Origin: Isoetes taiwanensis
Taxonomy: Eukaryota; Streptophyta; Lycopodiopsida; Isoetales; Isoetaceae
Reading direction: 5' to 3'
DNA length: 64,000 bases
Assembly (NCBI GenBank): GCA_021234155.1
Contig: JAJEKV010000654.1
Span: 60,628 to 124,627 of the forward strand
Program-made: the position numbers and the translations under genes
The notes under the pieces: generated by a model
Seen by the model: only the letters and a program-made list of their open reading frames with translations
Told to the model about the DNA's origin: nothing
Database searches by the model: none
Part shown: positions 11,100 to 22,847 of the stretch, in pieces
Numbering within the stretch: the stretch's first letter is position 1
How the letters are laid out: each line of letters opens with the position of its first letter

Positions 11100-12430
11100 T
11101 AGCTTGGGACGAGATCTGTCACCATAAAAAGAATGGAGGCTTGGAATGTAAATCCCTTTTTCTCCAAGCCCAGGTTCTTGGAGCTAAGAATGTTTGAAAA
11201 GCCATCTCAGGTAATGAATCCCCTACCATGGATTTCATTCGATACTGGCTAAATAAAAGTAGACCTTTTGGGAGCTCTACCATGAAACACGAACTCCTTG
11301 ACTCATCCTTTTATGATTTTGATTGGCTCCCAACACTTTCTCTTTTATGAGAAACCCTTTTAAGACCCAAAAATTGATGGTGCCAATTTTTTAGTACGAG
11401 AAAATCACCAATTTTGCTAGAGATACCTCGATATTTTGGTCCTCTGTGTTTGCTCCTGAAGCTGAAGTATGTTTGGCTGCCAAGCACCCTATCTGCTATA
11501 AACAGTGGCATGCTGCTATAAAATTTGTGATCTCATTGCTTGCTAGATAGGTCGGAACCAATTGCAAGACCACCTTGGTAAAAGTCAAACCAATACATCC
11601 ATCTATAGGCATGTAGTCAATATCTACACCCCCTATCTTGGGCAACGTGCATCTGAAAGCAATGCTTCCTCTATCAATTGGCTATATAAGACTAGGGGCA
11701 TATATATAGCTGCTAAGATCTATGAGGCCCTTCTCCTCAGCAACGGAGATAAACGTCCTAGCAAACTAGGGATCCCTGGCTCTTTGTTCAAGACGAAAGT
11801 CTAAACTAACTGGAAGTCCTCCTCTTCCCCAAAGGTCAAAGTCTTCTTCTGGCTTGTTTTGCACAATGCCCTGCTCAGTGAAGTCGAAATGATCAAAAGG
11901 AACTTCCAAGATATAGACTCTCCTATCTGCCTTTGCGCTGCCACTATGATGAGATTGTCTTCCATATCTTCATCTGCCCTACTATTCAGCAGTTTTGGAC
12001 TTGGCTTTCTAATATTGATAAGAAATGGATTATTCCTTATACTCGGATCCTCCCCTCTTTGGCCCAGTTCCTTGGAGGCTCCTGTTCTGCAGTTTCCACT
12101 ACAGTTGTTCAAATTGCTCTTTGGATAATTTGGAAGCACAGAAACAATTGGATCTAGCTGGCAAAAAGTGTGATATTATTTGGATGGAACTCAATTTTCA
12201 ATTTGAATTTGATAGATGTGCTTGCTCACCTTCTCATAGAAAAGAGAAATTTGATAGAGAATGGATTGATTGGGAAAAATTCAATTCTTCTTTCTTTATC
12301 TGCAATGATTCTCTATATAACCAAACTTCTTTTTTGGATTGCAACATTCTTGAACAACGTTGTGCAGGCTTTTAGAGGTGTCCCTTTGCCTGATGCTAAC
12401 TCGGCTGATCACTCCTGTACCCCTTAGCAA
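11100..12430 (+). mobile_element. LINE (L1-type) 3' fragment
   Basis: The plus strand, with frame breaks, encodes the C-terminal part of a plant LINE ORF2. Around 11150-11330 is a segment like LQAQVLGAKNV, followed by a region typical of the end of the reverse transcriptase. At about 11815-12160 is the RNase-H-proximal zf-RVT domain (KVKVFFWLVLHNAL ... CLC ... EIVFHIFICPTIQQFW), and then WIIWKHRNNWI. The domain order is right for a LINE 3' region. No poly(A) tail or target duplication is obvious. The 14-nt T run near 12511 is on the wrong strand to be its tail. Confidence 0.75.
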
Positions 12431-13391
12431 GTAGCCAGAGCCTCCTTCCACATGAAATTTCTGATAAGTTTTCTCCTTTGAAAATCAGCAACCTTTCTTT
12501 CACTAGATAAGTTTTTTTTTTTTTCGAGCTTTTTGCTTGAAAACATCTCACAAACAAGTTAACATAGATTCTTTCTCTTTTTCGCATAAGATATAAGTTT
12601 TTCCCATGAAAATCATCTTCCAAATGAGTTCATATGAACAGTTTTAAATCAACATAGTTCTACCTTTGAAAATCAATATATTACTATGCTAAACGATGAC
12701 TTGGCTCCCCTGAATAGATATGGCGACCACGATTATCAGTCTTCTTCTTTCAACTTCTATGCTTTATACAAAGTCATCAAATTCTCTTGCATTCGAAGAA
12801 CCATTTTACCACAATTGAAAGGCATGCATTCAAACTTTCTACGCCCAACCTTGAATGCTACCTATTTTGTATGCTAGTTATATGGTTGAATAAGCTCTTG
12901 CAAATTGCATTACTCACAATTGGAAGTAATATCATAATCATTTTGAAATGCATTTTAGTTGCCTGATTTAAAGAGATCATCAAGCAAACTTCTTCAATAT
13001 TTTTATGTGTTCAATTAGCTAAGGCATGGATTTGTTCTCACCAAAATATCTTGACCTTGTAGCTACCCGTGGTATATTCAATAGAGAGAGAACTTTAAAA
13101 TGCTTTAAATGGCATCTTTGAACCTGATGGTTAAGCTATCATAAATAGCTTGAGAACATGCTTTCTATTTTGATATGGCAATTTCCATAACAGATCACTC
13201 TTTACTTCTTGATAGTTTGAAGATTCTATATTCATCTCCATGAATAGAAGCCCTTAATATTGCCAACTAGCCTTGTGAAGGCCCATAGTCAAGCATTATA
13301 GGGAAACTATTTGCATTTTCTTGTAATGCAGTGCAGACTCATTGCCTCAATCCGCACGGGTGTATACCGTCTCCGCATTGAGATGGATTCG
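12431..13391. other. No recognisable gene
   Basis: AT-rich spacer between the LINE fragment and the chromovirus. It contains a T run near 12511-12524. No domain, promoter or repeat end could be supported. Confidence 0.3.
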
Positions 13392-13545
13392 TGTGATGTT
13401 CCATTATAATTTATGCTAAGAAGACATATATTATATCACCAGGTCACAGTACGTGTCACTAAAATGACATGTACAAGGGCAAAACGCAATCATGCTATAG
13501 GTATGATGGTGCATAGGGACCATGAGGGGAATTGGTATCTTATAT
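13392..13545 (+). repeat. LTR start (5' side) of chromovirus
   Basis: The sequence matches 21580-21735 at roughly three quarters of positions. Shared blocks are ACATATATTAT, GACATGTACAAGGG, CTATAGGTATGATGGTG and GACCATGAGGGGAATT. Past about 13545 the two diverge. Confidence 0.65.
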
Positions 13546-13800
13546 TATAATGTGATAGAGTGTGTCGTGAACCACGCCCTAGATTGGATGGTTAAGGATT
13601 TGATCAACCAACGATGACGATGATATGTGCTTGTTTTCAACCAAAATTTCATCTTGACCATTGCTTCAATCAAGGCGTAACTCACGAGTAAAAGTATCAT
13701 AACATCTCTGAAGGAATATAATTTTTAAGACAAACATACCCCATTTATGTTAAAAGTTAGATAATATGAAGTTCCCATATGAAACCCTAAAATTGCCAAG

Positions 13801-13815
13801 CCTATAAATAGAGAC
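13801..13815 (+). promoter_or_regulatory. Candidate LTR TATA box
   Basis: CCTATAAATAGAGACC lies about 110 bp upstream of the ATG at 13913, in a position suited to element transcription. Identification rests only on the TATAAATA consensus and spacing. Confidence 0.4.
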
Positions 13816-13912
13816 CTCACCCTTTAGAATTCGGATTTCATTTTCCATTCTTGTTTTTCTCCCACCTTCTAGCCAATCTTTTGGCATTCGGTGTCAGAAT
13901 CCTATTTTGTTT

Positions 13913-14900
13913 GATATGGCCTGCACCAAACAGGCCGCTAGGATGCCTTTGAAGGAGGAAAAGAAGAGTGAGTTCTTGCCGCCGAGCAGAAGGCCAAGAA
14001 GGCCCGAGTCAGGCACGAAAAAGAGGAGACAAAACAGAGGAGAGGAAGAAATCGAGGAGACGGAAGTTGTGGAAGAAATTGGGAGGAGGAAGTTGTGGAG
14101 GAAATCGAGAAGGGATCGGCTACAAGCAAAGAAGAGAAAACTGAAGAGCTTGAGAAGAAGAAGTTGACGAAGAAGGAGAGGCGAGCTTGGAAGTTACATA
14201 ACGAGTTAGAGCATTGAAGAAGCTCGAGAAGGCCAAAAAGGAAGAGCTTTAGGAAAGCGGAGAAGGAGCTCAAGAAGAAGAAGGGGAAAGCACCGGAGCA
14301 GCCTGGTAAGAAGATGAGGACGAAGACTACGGGTAAAACCAACATTGTCATAGCAGAGCAGGACCGAAAAAATGGTCCACCTTCGTCATCTGACTCAATT
14401 GCCTCAGAGTTGGATTCCATGTACAAGGTCTAGAAGGACCTCCGTTCGGGAGAAGACGAATCAAGAATCTCGTTCCTGCTAGAGACCCTGACGAAACCAA
14501 CTTTGAGTCAACAAGGTCGAGTAGGAGGAGGGGAGCTACCACCACCACCACCTTACGTAGCATGGCCGCAATCGGATAGAAAGAAGAGAGGCAAGAAGGC
14601 GAAGGATGCCTACATCCTGAATAAAGACAAGGTGTGCAAAAAGATGGCGAGACACAACCAATACATGAAGATGTACGCCGCTTAAAAGAAGTACTAGACG
14701 CATATAAGTCAAAGTACACCGAGGAAGATCCTTTGAAGGAGATACCAGAGGAGCCGGAGCCACTTAGGAAGCTGGCAAAAAGAGATTTGTTATTATCAGT
14801 GGAGCCAGTGCTTTCTCATCCCATGAATGAAGTTTGCAAGATTTGTTCAAGGGATTCTGGCCGAGTTCGACAAGACGAAGCAGGTGACGAATGATATGTT
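13913..14900 (+). pseudogene. Charged coiled-coil leader ORF with H3-like N-terminus
   Basis: The frame starts MACTKQAARMPLKEEKKSE, then becomes very rich in Arg, Lys and Glu to 14167. Related Lys/Glu-rich open stretches continue in other frames to about 14890 (for example 14503-14685 and 14634-14894). One broken coding region is likely. The composition predicts a long charged coiled coil. Its role is unknown; gypsy elements may carry such sequences ahead of or within gag. The first ten residues resemble the histone H3 tail (see findings). The rest is not histone, so it is not a histone gene. Confidence 0.4.
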
Positions 14901-15737
14901 ACTAGCATTACAGATGCAGCTAAAATGGAAGTGGTTCAACACTTCAATGACACTTTAGCATGTGCCTTATATGCAAGACGGGTCACTTGCATGTCAAGAG
15001 ACATGCAATTGGCACGTTGCATTAAACATAGGTAGATATTAATATATCAGAGATTTTTGTAAACTTTTAAAAGCCCTCTGTTAATATAAAGTCCAAATTT
15101 AAGTATGTAGTTGCCTTATTTTATGTGAAAAATTACCTTGTAATTTGTATTAATTCAAAATAATGAGAATTTTAGCAAATTCTGGCAATTACTACAACGT
15201 TGTGCTAGGACCACTTTTAGGGAGGCCAAAATGCCTCCTGGTGCAACTCGTTTCATAGTTTGTGTTGAATTTTTGAAAAATAAAGTATATATCTAGGCTA
15301 TTAAGAGGAGTAGAGTAGGATTATGCCCTTACTTTCCATTTTGGTTTCATCTTGCCCTTGAAAGAACTATCTTACTCTAGACTGTGCCATAAGCAATTTT
15401 AGCCTTCCCAAAATGCCTCCAAGCGCAACTCAAGAGTAACCTAAAATTTGACACTTCACAACTTGAGCTAGACAACTCCAAATGACCTGAAATTTGTTAT
15501 CGGAACCCTTAGATCGTTTAGATCATGTATATGATATCAATTACCCTAGAAACACTATATAGTTCCTCAAAATACCCAAAGTCGAAGAAACCTTAGAATT
15601 TTAGAATTAGGGGTTCTTTATAAATAGAAGCATAACCCCAGTACATCCTTACAAGTTTGCTCTCAGCTCCCAAGTCGATTTTTCAGGTTTCAGAGGTGCT
15701 TTGCTCATCATTTTGTAATGCCAGCTGCTAGTTTAAC
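14901..15737 (+). other. Spacer with direct repeat and second TATA-like box
   Basis: A motif close to CCAAAATGCCTCC followed by GTGCAACTC or GCGCAACTC occurs at about 15227-15250 and again at about 15408-15430. A CTTTATAAATAGAAGC box lies near 15620, about 110 bp before the ATG at 15738. This second promoter-like unit ahead of gag suggests a separate LTR or leader, but no LTR ends were recognised. Confidence 0.35.
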
Positions 15738-17900
15738 ATGGCCATCACCTCCTCCATCGAATGGTACAATGCCTCAACTCATGTATCTCAGGTAGACGTC
15801 AACCTAGTCAATAGTCTTTTCCAGAAGAAAATTAATGTCCAAGCAACCCTAGCTTCAACCCCCTTCTACCAGCCTATTTTGCTAGAATTCCAACAGAAAG
15901 TAGGTCCTAGTCTATGTCAACTTCCCCCTTGCATAGAATACTTTGTACCAAAAGACTCTCTAGGCAGGTCTATGTCACGTTCCCAACATTGCCAAGGTTT
16001 TATATAATAGAGCCTCACACACGGCAAACTACATAACAATGACTCTCAGGCGGATGATGTATTTTTCGTACAATGCTGCATTAGCCATATTCCTATCTTA
16101 TAGAGCCCAGAACATCATAGGTGAATCGTCCATATAGCCAATCAATGTCGAACCCTTAGCTTCCAGGGGTGAAGAGCAGATGCTTCTCAACATGGAGATG
16201 TTCCAAAAAAAGAATGGATTGATGAAGATGGAGACGAAGACCATCGAGATAGATCCTCAAGAAGAATGTGAGATGATAGAGCGGTAATTGGAGCGCTACC
16301 AGGATCAGCAGACAACAAGAATAGCTGCTCCAATAGGCATGGACATCATAAGCCTATCCCCCTTCATCATTGAAGGTCAAGAGTATCTTTTCTTGAACGA
16401 CATCCAGACTTTCTCGAAATGCAGAGAGCGAGATTACAGAGCCGGTGGACTCTTAATCACTCCTACAACAACTGGAAGACTTAGATAGCTTCATCAACAA
16501 GGAGGCACAAGATTTTCGAGGGGAGGTTCGTGATGCAGAAAGCTACATGGGACAAACCATCTCAGACATCGAGGCTTATAGCAGGATCAGACAGCAAATT
16601 CCTCAGGATGACCCAATGATTGACAAGAAGTTTATAGCACTTCAAGAACGGGTGGGGATTAGAGGCAAAACCACAAGTGTACTCCTGCCTTTGTCCTCTA
16701 CATCAACTACAAAACCTTGAGGGGTTAACCTTGCAACCTTTCGATCACTACATGAGAACCATGAAGACTTCATGATCGTGCTCTTGGACGAGTATGCCAC
16801 AAGACATAGGGAAGAGGTACTCGAGAGGGAGAAGCACTAGGTATTACCTTCCTGTCCTTACAGATGGCAGAGTCATAGTCTTCCATCGAGTCAGCCCACG
16901 TGGAGAAGAAGCAGCCCATGCAAATGCTCGTAACACTCTCAGATTTCGGGAGACATGTAAGGCTGACCGACAAGATCGACCACATCATCTTAGTGAAGCA
17001 GTCTAAAGCCCTCAACATCTTCAACTTTGCAGTCCCACATCTTCGCCAAGGAAGACTAGCAGTGAGGGCGAATTACGTTGAAGAAAGTGGACTCAGCCAT
17101 GAGTAATGTATGGAAGGCTAGAAAATTGGAAGCATGGAGGTAGAGGCATTGGTGAGATGAAAGAGTATGGCAATGCTTATGGGATGAAGGACAAAGACAA
17201 AGGGATATTAGCAACTACAAACCTTAAAGGTGTGGCCCGCATATAGTGGAAAGGATACTCTCATGTTCACAGCTTGAGCCATAACAATTGCAGGTTCAAG
17301 AAGTTTGCGAAAGCCTTCAAGCATCACTATGTGCCAAGATCCCACAATGGTGCAAGTTTTCTATAGGCTAGAACAGGGCATCAGGTCAGTCATATCCTAT
17401 AAGGGAGAGTTCATGCACTTATAGCCCTACGTGCCAAAAATTGATGAAAAGCGGGCAACCGAAGGCTACATTGAGGGGCTCAATGAGAACATTAAGAAGC
17501 TCATGCAAGCAATAAACCTGCGCTCGGTGGCCGAGGCAGAAGATAAAGCACTTAGCTTGGAAACCCTGGCAAGTCCAGTGACTCCAGTTCAGAAACAAGG
17601 GGGTTATGACAAAGCCAAGAATGTATGAGCTTATAGTCCAAACAAGCTAGTTCAGGGTCATCCAAAAGCAACTACAGTGCTGAGGGCTATAATAGGCAAG
17701 AGGGAAAGAAGCAGGTAACCTTCAAAGATCAGATTGGGGGTTTCCCAACTACTCAAAGCTAATGAAGCAGATATTGGAGTCCATACCAAAGGAGAAACAC
17801 GATGAGTGTATTAAGAAATGGTTATGATTTAAGTGCTTCCAGCCTAGGCATATGACCCATGAGTGCCCCTTCATGACGTAGTCACTTATCTTGGAAATGG
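15738..17900 (+). pseudogene. Chromovirus gag region, heavily decayed
   Basis: An open frame begins MAITSSIEWYNASTHVSQVD at 15738. Fragments further on (16288-16488, 17431-17628) are separated by stops. The segment around 17190-17560 reads like the gypsy capsid domain (a WxG region, FKKFAKAFKHHYV, then EGYIEGLNENIKKLMQAI). At about 17830-17872 a degenerate zinc knuckle, FKCFQPRHMTHECP, follows, with the first Cys damaged. No protease DTG or DSG motif could be found between here and the reverse transcriptase. Confidence 0.6.
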
Positions 17901-17983
17901 GTGGGAGACTTCAACCAAAGAGGATGACAACCGGCCACGAGATTTTATTGAAGGCGAGTGCTGCATTTTTTATTTGTTTCTAG

Positions 17984-18725
17984 ATGAAATTAAGAAACTT
18001 TCCGCATTATAGAGGAGTAGAGTGCGATATTGCACTTGAACCAGGCACCAAGCCGACAAGTAAGGTGCCATACAAGATGAGCACCCCTGAATTGGTAGAA
18101 GCAACTCCAAGAGCTCCTAGATCTTCTGGTGTATCCCCTTTTGGAGTGTCCATCTTATTTGTTAAGAAGAAAGATGAGAGCCTACGGATGTGCATTGACT
18201 ATCGCCAACTGATAAAGCACACCATTAAGAATAGATACGCCTTACCGAGAGCGGATGATCTCATGGACCAACTCCAAGGAGCAAAGTTCTTCTCCAAGAT
18301 CAACTTAAGGTCAGGTGATCATCAATTTGGATCAAGGAGGCGGATGTCCATAAGACATCTTCCATAACAAGATATGGGCACTATGCATTCACAGTCATGC
18401 CTTTTGGATTGACCAATGCTCCAGCAACATTCATGAGGCTTATGATGATGTGTTTTGTGAGTTCCTCGATGACTTTGTGATTGCCTTCTTCGATGGCATC
18501 TTGATCTACAGCAGAACCTTGGATGAGCATGTTCTACATTTGAGGAAAGTTCTTGAAAAGTTTAAAAGACATAAACTCTACGCTAAGTTGTCTAAGTCCC
18601 ATTTTGCAACAAGCAGGAGGGTAGAGTATTTGGGACATATCATGTCGTCGGGAGGTATTTCAAATGATCCAGCAAATATCCAAGCGATAGTGGAATGGCC
18701 AATCCCAAATAATGTCCAAATGTGA
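17984..18725 (+). pseudogene. Chromovirus reverse transcriptase
   Basis: The first block contains [40 protein letters not shown] and [10 protein letters not shown], which are RT domains 1-3. After a shift near 18340 come [17 protein letters not shown] and, after another shift, [20 protein letters not shown]. The catalytic YxDD box is changed to FFDG, so even without the frameshifts the enzyme would be dead. HLRKVLEKFKRHKLYAKLSK and VEYLGHIMSSGGI complete the domain. Confidence 0.85.
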
Positions 18726-18734
18726 GGAGCTTCC

Positions 18735-19283
18735 TTGTACTACAGAAACTTTATGAAGGCCTTTGCCAAAGTCATGGCACCACTCACGGACCTCATCAAA
18801 TTGCAGAAGATCAAGGATTGGAAGGATCATTGGGAGTGTAAAATTCAAGAAAGCTTTGACAATCTTAAGGAAGTCTCGACGATAGCACTAGTGCTCACCC
18901 TCACAGATCTGGAGAAGGATAAGTTGGTGGCAACAGATGCAAGTCAGATTGCAACCGGCATAGTGTTGATGCAAGAAGAACAAGTTGTTGCTTATAACTC
19001 TCGTAAGATGAATGATGCCAAAATGTGCAACTCTATGCATGACCAAGAGCTTCTAGCAATAGTAAGGGCTCTAAAGATATGGAGGTACTATTTCGATGGA
19101 GAGAAGGTTCAAGTTAGATATCAATCATTAGAGCCCTCAATATATAATCAAGCAACCACATCTCAATTTGAGGCAGAAAGATGGATGGAGTTCTTGGAAA
19201 AATATGATTTTGAGATATCATACAAACCAGAAAAACTCAATATGGTTGCATATGCGTTATCTCGACATCCCTTGATGACCTGA
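18735..19283 (+). pseudogene. Chromovirus RNase H
   Basis: Continues the pol order after a single stop at 18723. It shows YYRNFMKAFAKVMAPLTDL (thumb/connection), LVATDASQIATGIVLMQ (the catalytic Asp region of the Ty3/gypsy RNase H), and YNSRKMNDAKMCNSMHDQEL, RALKIWRYYFDG and YEISYKPEKLN-like motifs. It ends at a stop at 19281. Confidence 0.85.
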
Positions 19284-19439
19284 GTGCATTGCAATGCAGT
19301 ATCGACCCTTGCCAATGAGTACGGGAAGAAGATTGAGCAAACTTTGCCTATAGACAAACATTTTATAGAAGCATGAGCAAGTGTTTCAAAAGAAGCAAGA
19401 ACGGATAAGGAAAGGGAAACCTTCAAGCATTATAAGAAG

Positions 19440-20165
19440 AAAGGTAACCTATTGTACTTCAAAGATAATCTATGCGTCCCAGAGTCATGGTAAGTGAGAA
19501 GTTTGATCCTCGATGACACCTATAATAGCCCAATTGCTGGCCATGTAAGATTCATGAAAACCTACTTCAAGATAAGGAGTAGCTATTATTGGCTGAACAT
19601 AAAGAAGCAAATAGCGCAGTACATTTGTGAATGCCAGTTGTGTCAGCAAACAAAGGCCTAACAACTCCGAATTCTGGGCGAATTGGAACTATTTGAACAT
19701 TCCTATTGCAAAATTGGAGGTCATATCGGGGTCATATCTATGGACTTCATAATGGGTCTCCCAAGAACAACAAAGTGTTTTGATGCCTTGATGGTAGTGG
19801 TAGATAAGCTATCTAAGATGGCACATTTCTTGCCATGTCGTACCATAGATATAGCTTTGGATACTGCCTTGTTGTTTACCAAAGACATTTTTAGATTGCA
19901 TGGAATGCCTAGGGCGATCCTCTCCGATAGAGATTTGAAGTTCATCAGCGCCTTTTGGCGAAACTTCTTCAGCATGATCTGCACCAAGTTGTGGATGAGT
20001 TCTTCTTATCACCCACAAACAGATGGGCAAACAGAGTGCGCTAACAGAATCTTGGAGGACATGTTGAAAAATTTCGTTTAGAACAAGCGATCCAAATGGA
20101 CTGATTATATCTATCTGTTGAGTTTGCGTACAATAATACGGAGCAAGCATCATCGAGGATATCTC
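19440..20165 (+). pseudogene. Chromovirus integrase
   Basis: The zinc-binding N-terminus is readable as GHVRFMKTYFKIRSSYYW ... CECQLCQQTK. The catalytic core (19683-20081) shows all three acidic positions: SMDFIMGLPR (Asp), LSDRDLKFIS (Asp) and QTDGQTECANRILEDM (Glu). A stop at 20079 and a shift break the frame, and the C-terminal part is fragmentary. The enzyme inserted element cDNA with a 5-bp duplication. Confidence 0.85.
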
Positions 20166-20574
20166 CTTTCATGATTAATTACAGTTATCAATGCATTACT
20201 CCAGATACGTGGCACAACCTAGTGTCCAAGGTGGAGGTTTCTCAACAAATTTTGGCGGAAATGCAGCAGCTTGTAGAGGAAGTGTAAAACTATCTTTTAG
20301 CAGTAAGGGCACATCAAAAGAGTCTAGCGGATAGACATAGATCTCCACGTGAGTTTGTGGTGGGAGATAAAGTTTGGTTCAAGATCAAGGTGAGGCAAGC
20401 GAAGCTCCAAATAGACAATTGCAAGAAACTTTCTCCAAGATGGGCGGCACCCTTTAAGATTGTAAAGCGCATAGAGAGCCAATCTTATAAGCTTGACTTG
20501 CTCATCTAAAGATTCATAAGGTTTTCCATGTGAGCTTATTAAAGAAGCACACTCCAAACCCAAGGAAGTTTTAG

Positions 20575-20830
20575 AGACTCCAACCTTGTTGGAAATGACT
20601 GATGAGCAACTTGAGATTGTTCCCGAGTTAGTTCTTGATAAAGCATTTAAGAAGACCCGAACGTCAGAATTCCTTCAATACTTGGTTAAATGGAAACAAT
20701 TGCCCATGAAAGACGCAATGTAGGTGTTGAAGCATGATCTAGAGAAGCAATACCCACAATTCATGGTGCAATTCGACGGCCTGGTCGCCTTTGACTTAGT
20801 CGATGCCGACTCATCAAGTGAGTTGTAGCT
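20575..20830 (+). pseudogene. Integrase C-terminal chromodomain
   Basis: After the ETPTLLEMTDEQLEIVPELV linker, the frame encodes KTRTSEFLQYLVKWKQLPMK and then DAM-stop-V. This matches the chromodomain core (RxxxEYLVKWKGLPxxxATWE) found at the end of chromovirus integrases, where it can direct insertion to methylated H3 chromatin. The conserved Trp of ATWE is now a stop codon. This places the element in the chromovirus clade. Confidence 0.8.
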
Positions 20831-20913
20831 TTAGCATGTATGTTAAAGCTAAGGTTGAGGAGAATGTATGCATCCTGGTCTAGGTAAGATGCATACATGT
20901 AAGTAGGTGATTG

Positions 20914-21150
20914 TTGGCGATGATAGAATCATCCTAAGTATTCCCTAGCCATGATGCACTGCGTATGCGCATGACCGAAGGTCATGTAGGTTAAGCGGAT
21001 GATCGTTGGCAATGATGTGATCATTCTAAATGTTCCCTAGCCATGATGCACTGCGTGTGCACATGACCTGAGGTCATGTAAGAATAGGCATGGAATCATT
21101 GCTGATGATGGGATCATCCTAAGTGTTTCTTATGCCATGATTAGTGCAAG
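20914..21150 (+). repeat. About 91-94 bp tandem repeat before the 3' LTR
   Basis: Two and a half copies begin at about 20914, 21005 and 21099. Each has a TTGGC-GATGAT..GATCAT-CTAA start. The first two also carry TTCCCTAGCCATGATGCACT and an imperfect palindrome, ATGACC..AGGTCAT. The repeats lie in the non-coding stretch between pol and the polypurine tract. Confidence 0.75.
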
Positions 21151-21566
21151 TAAGTAGAGGTAGCTTGAGCTAGTAGTGTAGCTCAAGTAGGTAAATAAAT
21201 ATATTAATAAAAGGAATGACTACGTGGTGTATCATTGTGTAGGCCAACCTTGAGGAGGATGAGAGTAGCGAGAAGAGCACCACGAGGAGCGTAGGACTCC
21301 AAATAAATGTTTTGTTTAAAACATTATTTGATAATGTTTAAGAGGTTAACCTAAGTAAACATTGCCTAAATTGCAATTATTGTTTTGTGATAAGGCTTAC
21401 CTTTGTAGCCTAACACTTTTGTTAAACTCTTGTTAAGTGTTATCTTTAAGTGGTACTCATTGACTTAAATCTTGTATAATTTAATAAGTATGCGAATAAA
21501 TATGCTTATAAGGTTGATGTAAGATTCAAGGTGGGGAGATGCATGATGCTAAGGACAACATCAAGC

Positions 21567-21579
21567 CAAGGTGGGAGAA
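21567..21579 (+). other. Polypurine tract
   Basis: CCAAGGTGGGAGAA directly precedes TGTGATATTC, the start of the 3' LTR. This is the form common in plant gypsy elements. Confidence 0.75.
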
Positions 21580-22847
21580 TGTGATATTCTAGTATAATAT
21601 ATGCTAGGAATACATATATTATACTGCCACGACACAGTACATGTCACTAAGATGGCATGTACAAGGGTAGATCACGATCATACTATAGGTATGATGGTGT
21701 GTAGAGACCATGAGGGGAATTAGTATATTATACTAATGGTATAATACCATCAATGAACCTTAGATATATTATGTGAGTCACATAATATATTTCCCCCTAG
21801 TGGCAAACACCCAATATGTTATTCCAGTATAACATGTTAAGTGTGAGTCATTAAAGCCAACATGTGGGCACATGATGTGTGGGAAGAGCACCCTACCCCA
21901 AATATCTATTTATACGTATTTGCCATAAAGATGCTAGTGCCCCACTTGCCGGTGGCAAGACACTGTTGGGTTTTAGGCGAGGAGCGAGTTCAGGTACTTC
22001 CAGAGGTCCTTTTGGGATTTGGAGGGCAGAACTCAAAGCTCGAGTAGAGCTCATATACCTAAGGCGCTGCCCAGCGCCATCGTATTTCGTGGAGAATGCC
22101 ATGCTGGGTAGCTTCAGTCGATAGTTGAGTGAGGGAGCAGGTTGGCCATAGTTAGGTTGATTAATCCTAGCTTAGCATGATTTAAGCCAAGGCGCATCTT
22201 TGTTGTAGTATTAGGTACTCATAGACCATTAACCCTAAAACCCGACCGACCAAAGAACACTGACCCTTGAATTCTTTAGGGTTAGATATGATGTATTAGA
22301 ACTGTTAATGATGTTAGATTATCATGGTATGATACTCTGTATGGGGAAAGGGAGAGAGACCTAGGAACCATGTGTAGTATGATCCTAGTTGATAGACCTC
22401 TACAATTCTTATTACGATGCGACCTATGCACAGAGAGCCCCCCTGATCGTGGGCCTAGGGCCTTGACTGGCTTAGAATAGGAGGGGATCTAGGGTGTGCT
22501 TGTCTGCCAGGGATCCATAGCAAGCTAGGCCTAATACCTTGCCACTGTGAGAGGGCAAGGTATGGGTTTGGCCCCTCTTAGATGATGCGTCGCCTCAGTG
22601 AGTTTAGGTTGAGTACGAGCAGGAGCGACCTCGTCTCTCTAGCTGCCTGCTACGGCAAGATACCTCTTGGAAGAAGTAGCTTTCCTGCCTCATTGTACCA
22701 AGGGAGACACAACCTTGGAGTAGTCTTAGGTTTACGTCTTCGGCAGGTTACAGTCAAGACCCGAAGCTTTTCGATCTATCTGCAAAGTATAGCGGATGGA
22801 GTGGACTACACTGCCATTGTTTTATTGCCAGCCGAATCCAGCATTAC
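21580..22847 (+). repeat. Chromovirus 3' LTR, first part
   Basis: The LTR starts TGTGATATTC. It is cut at 22847, where the inverted solo LTR begins after the target sequence ATTAC. The second part resumes at 24392 and ends GGCGTCACA at 24730, giving an LTR of about 1607 bp. The order of blocks is confirmed by the inverted copy at 22848-24386, which contains both parts joined. Confidence 0.8.

Noticed and set aside
13913-14167. Possible histone H3 gene
   Set aside because: Only the first ten residues resemble H3. The histone fold is absent and the remainder is low-complexity Lys/Arg/Glu.
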